A DNA stretch of 64,000 nucleotides from Phycisphaerae bacterium (GTDB taxonomy: Bacteria > Planctomycetota > Phycisphaerae > SM23-33), in contig JASLNT010000001.1 of NCBI GenBank assembly GCA_030745875.1, positions 102,297-166,296 on the forward strand, given 5' to 3'. The notes beneath the pieces are model-generated. The model did not search any database, had not been told where the DNA came from, and saw nothing but the letters and a program-made list of their open reading frames with translations. Shown piece by piece: positions 63,209 through 64,000 of this stretch (the stretch's first letter is position 1; every line of letters starts with the position of its first letter). The position numbers were made by a program, and so were the translations under genes.

Positions 63209-64000
63209 ATGACAGCCAAGAAGCCCAAAGGAAACAAACCAGCCAAGAAGCACAGGACACGCGTAAGTCAATCTGACGTGCCTGTCTACTCACTTGAGCA
63301 CGCGCTTCGCATCCCGATGGCCATCCACGAGAACTACGCCGGGAAGCCGACTACACCGCTCCGCGTCGCATCGGCCATGAAGATGCAACCTAGTTCAGGG
63401 CCTTTTCGCGGGATGTGCGGTTCAGCTATCGCTTATGGGCTAACCCAAGGGGGAGGCAAAGCTTCGGAGATCAAACTTACCCCCCTCGGTCAACGGGTTG
63501 TTCGACCCCTTAAGGAAGGCGATGATCTAGCGGCAAAACGAGAAGCACTTCTTAACCCAAGAGTGATGAAGGAGTTCCTGACGAAGTATGATGGGTGCCC
63601 TATTCCAAGAGACTCCATCGCTGAAAATGTTCTAAATGACTTTGGTGTGCCATCAGACAGGACCTCCTCCGTTCTCGCATCGATTCTCGAGGGGGCAGAG
63701 GCTCTGTCCCTCATCACAGACATCAAGGGAAAACGCTATGTCGAGCTACAAGGCGCAACGCCTACTGCGGCTCAACCAGATACGCCAGATAAGTCGGAAG
63801 GCGGCGGCGCAGAAGGAGCCGACGAGGTCGCTGTCTCCGCCCCCACACCTCCTGCTACACGTCAAGTCACCAACACGGCAAAACTGAAGCGAGTGTTTAT
63901 AACACACGGAAAGAACAAGGAATTTGTTGACCCAATTAAGAGGCTTCTGACCTTTGGCGAAATGGAACCTGTGGTCTCAGTCGAAAAACAGTCCGTTTCC
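63209..64000 (+). CDS. TIR-like (CAP12/Pycsar-type) protein, cut by the window edge
   Basis: The reading frame runs from the ATG at 63209 (GAGGAG site) to the last base of the window: 264 codons with no stop. A basic N-terminal tail is followed by an alpha-helical region of about 150 residues that resembles a winged-helix pair (PVYSLEHALRIPMAIHENYA, IAENVLNDFGVPSDRTSSVL). After a proline/glycine-rich linker, the frame enters RVFITHGKNKEFVDPIKRLL, then EMEPVVSVEKQSVS. This is the start of the TIR-like nucleotide-binding family (PF10137), used as an effector in CBASS/Pycsar antiphage defence. The rest of the domain lies outside the window. Confidence 0.7.
   Translation, partial: MTAKKPKGNKPAKKHRTRVSQSDVPVYSLEHALRIPMAIHENYAGKPTTPLRVASAMKMQPSSGPFRGMCGSAIAYGLTQGGGKASEIKLTPLGQRVVRPLKEGDDLAAKREALLNPRVMKEFLTKYDGCPIPRDSIAENVLNDFGVPSDRTSSVLASILEGAEALSLITDIKGKRYVELQGATPTAAQPDTPDKSEGGGAEGADEVAVSAPTPPATRQVTNTAKLKRVFITHGKNKEFVDPIKRLLTFGEMEPVVSVEKQSVS

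Noticed and set aside
1..64000. tRNA, rRNA or CRISPR array
   Set aside because: Reading the gaps between genes, I found no cloverleaf with a GGTTCRANNCC arm, no rRNA core sequence and no regularly spaced direct repeats. A dedicated search was not possible.

Overview
The window reads as a chromosomal segment of a Planctomycetota-like bacterium, most likely Phycisphaerae or a relative. The pointers are three large secreted cytochromes with a hydrazine-synthase-alpha-like propeller (two also carry a LamG lectin domain), Tat-exported sugar oxidoreductase and isomerase paralogues, a dockerin domain on a multihaem cytochrome, and a GIDE-LemA fusion. This is inference from gene content; no rRNA or tRNA gene is present to place it. 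No CRISPR array or recognisable transposase was seen.

Layout. (1) 38-11411, minus strand: a compact secreted/periplasmic locus for carbohydrate or sugar-derivative turnover. In transcription order it holds an FG-GAP/VCBS propeller protein, a LamG-HZSa-like trihaem protein, an alpha/beta hydrolase, a Tat Gfo/Idh oxidoreductase, a Tat sugar isomerase-like TIM barrel and a second LamG-HZSa-like protein. (2) 11515-17366, minus: two small paralogous membrane proteins, a pentahaem cytochrome with a dockerin, a GNAT acetyltransferase coupled to a truncated P-loop kinase, an alpha/beta hydrolase and a YbjQ-domain protein. (3) 17598-22043: a secreted HExxH protein convergent with a third HZSa-like cytochrome that carries two tandem binding modules. 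(4) 22269-28529, minus: a three-gene histidine kinase/response regulator island with no DNA-binding output. (5) 28750-40259: a mixture of housekeeping genes (hemL, leuS, trpF), a thermonuclease, a NYN/YacP RNase, a phosphoesterase, a GxxExxY gene and a GIDE-LemA fusion, with a family of palindromic miniature elements around the last two. (6) 40296-44947, minus: an ECF sigma factor, its anti-sigma factor fused to DUF4139, and a free DUF4139 paralogue. (7) 45212-49913, plus: an ArsR-methyltransferase regulator with ahcY, then an SDR and xylA. (8) 49985-53991, minus: a second signalling operon (HTH-receiver, HDOD-histidine kinase, receiver-GAF). (9) An isolated flgM, then the housekeeping run ribH-nusB-ftsY-mnmG (minus). 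(10) 59574-64000: a sialate O-acetylesterase-type enzyme, then a repeat-bordered accessory region. This ends in a textbook sigma-54 promoter, an unknown 330-aa protein and the start of a TIR-like (CAP12/Pycsar-type) protein cut by the window edge, a candidate defence module.

Several genes share an extended -10 promoter (GTGnTAtnaT), and two neighbouring genes of region 1 have nearly identical promoter and leader sequences. The most unusual structures are the paired palindromic elements bracketing the GIDE-LemA gene and the sigma-54/TIR module at the right edge.
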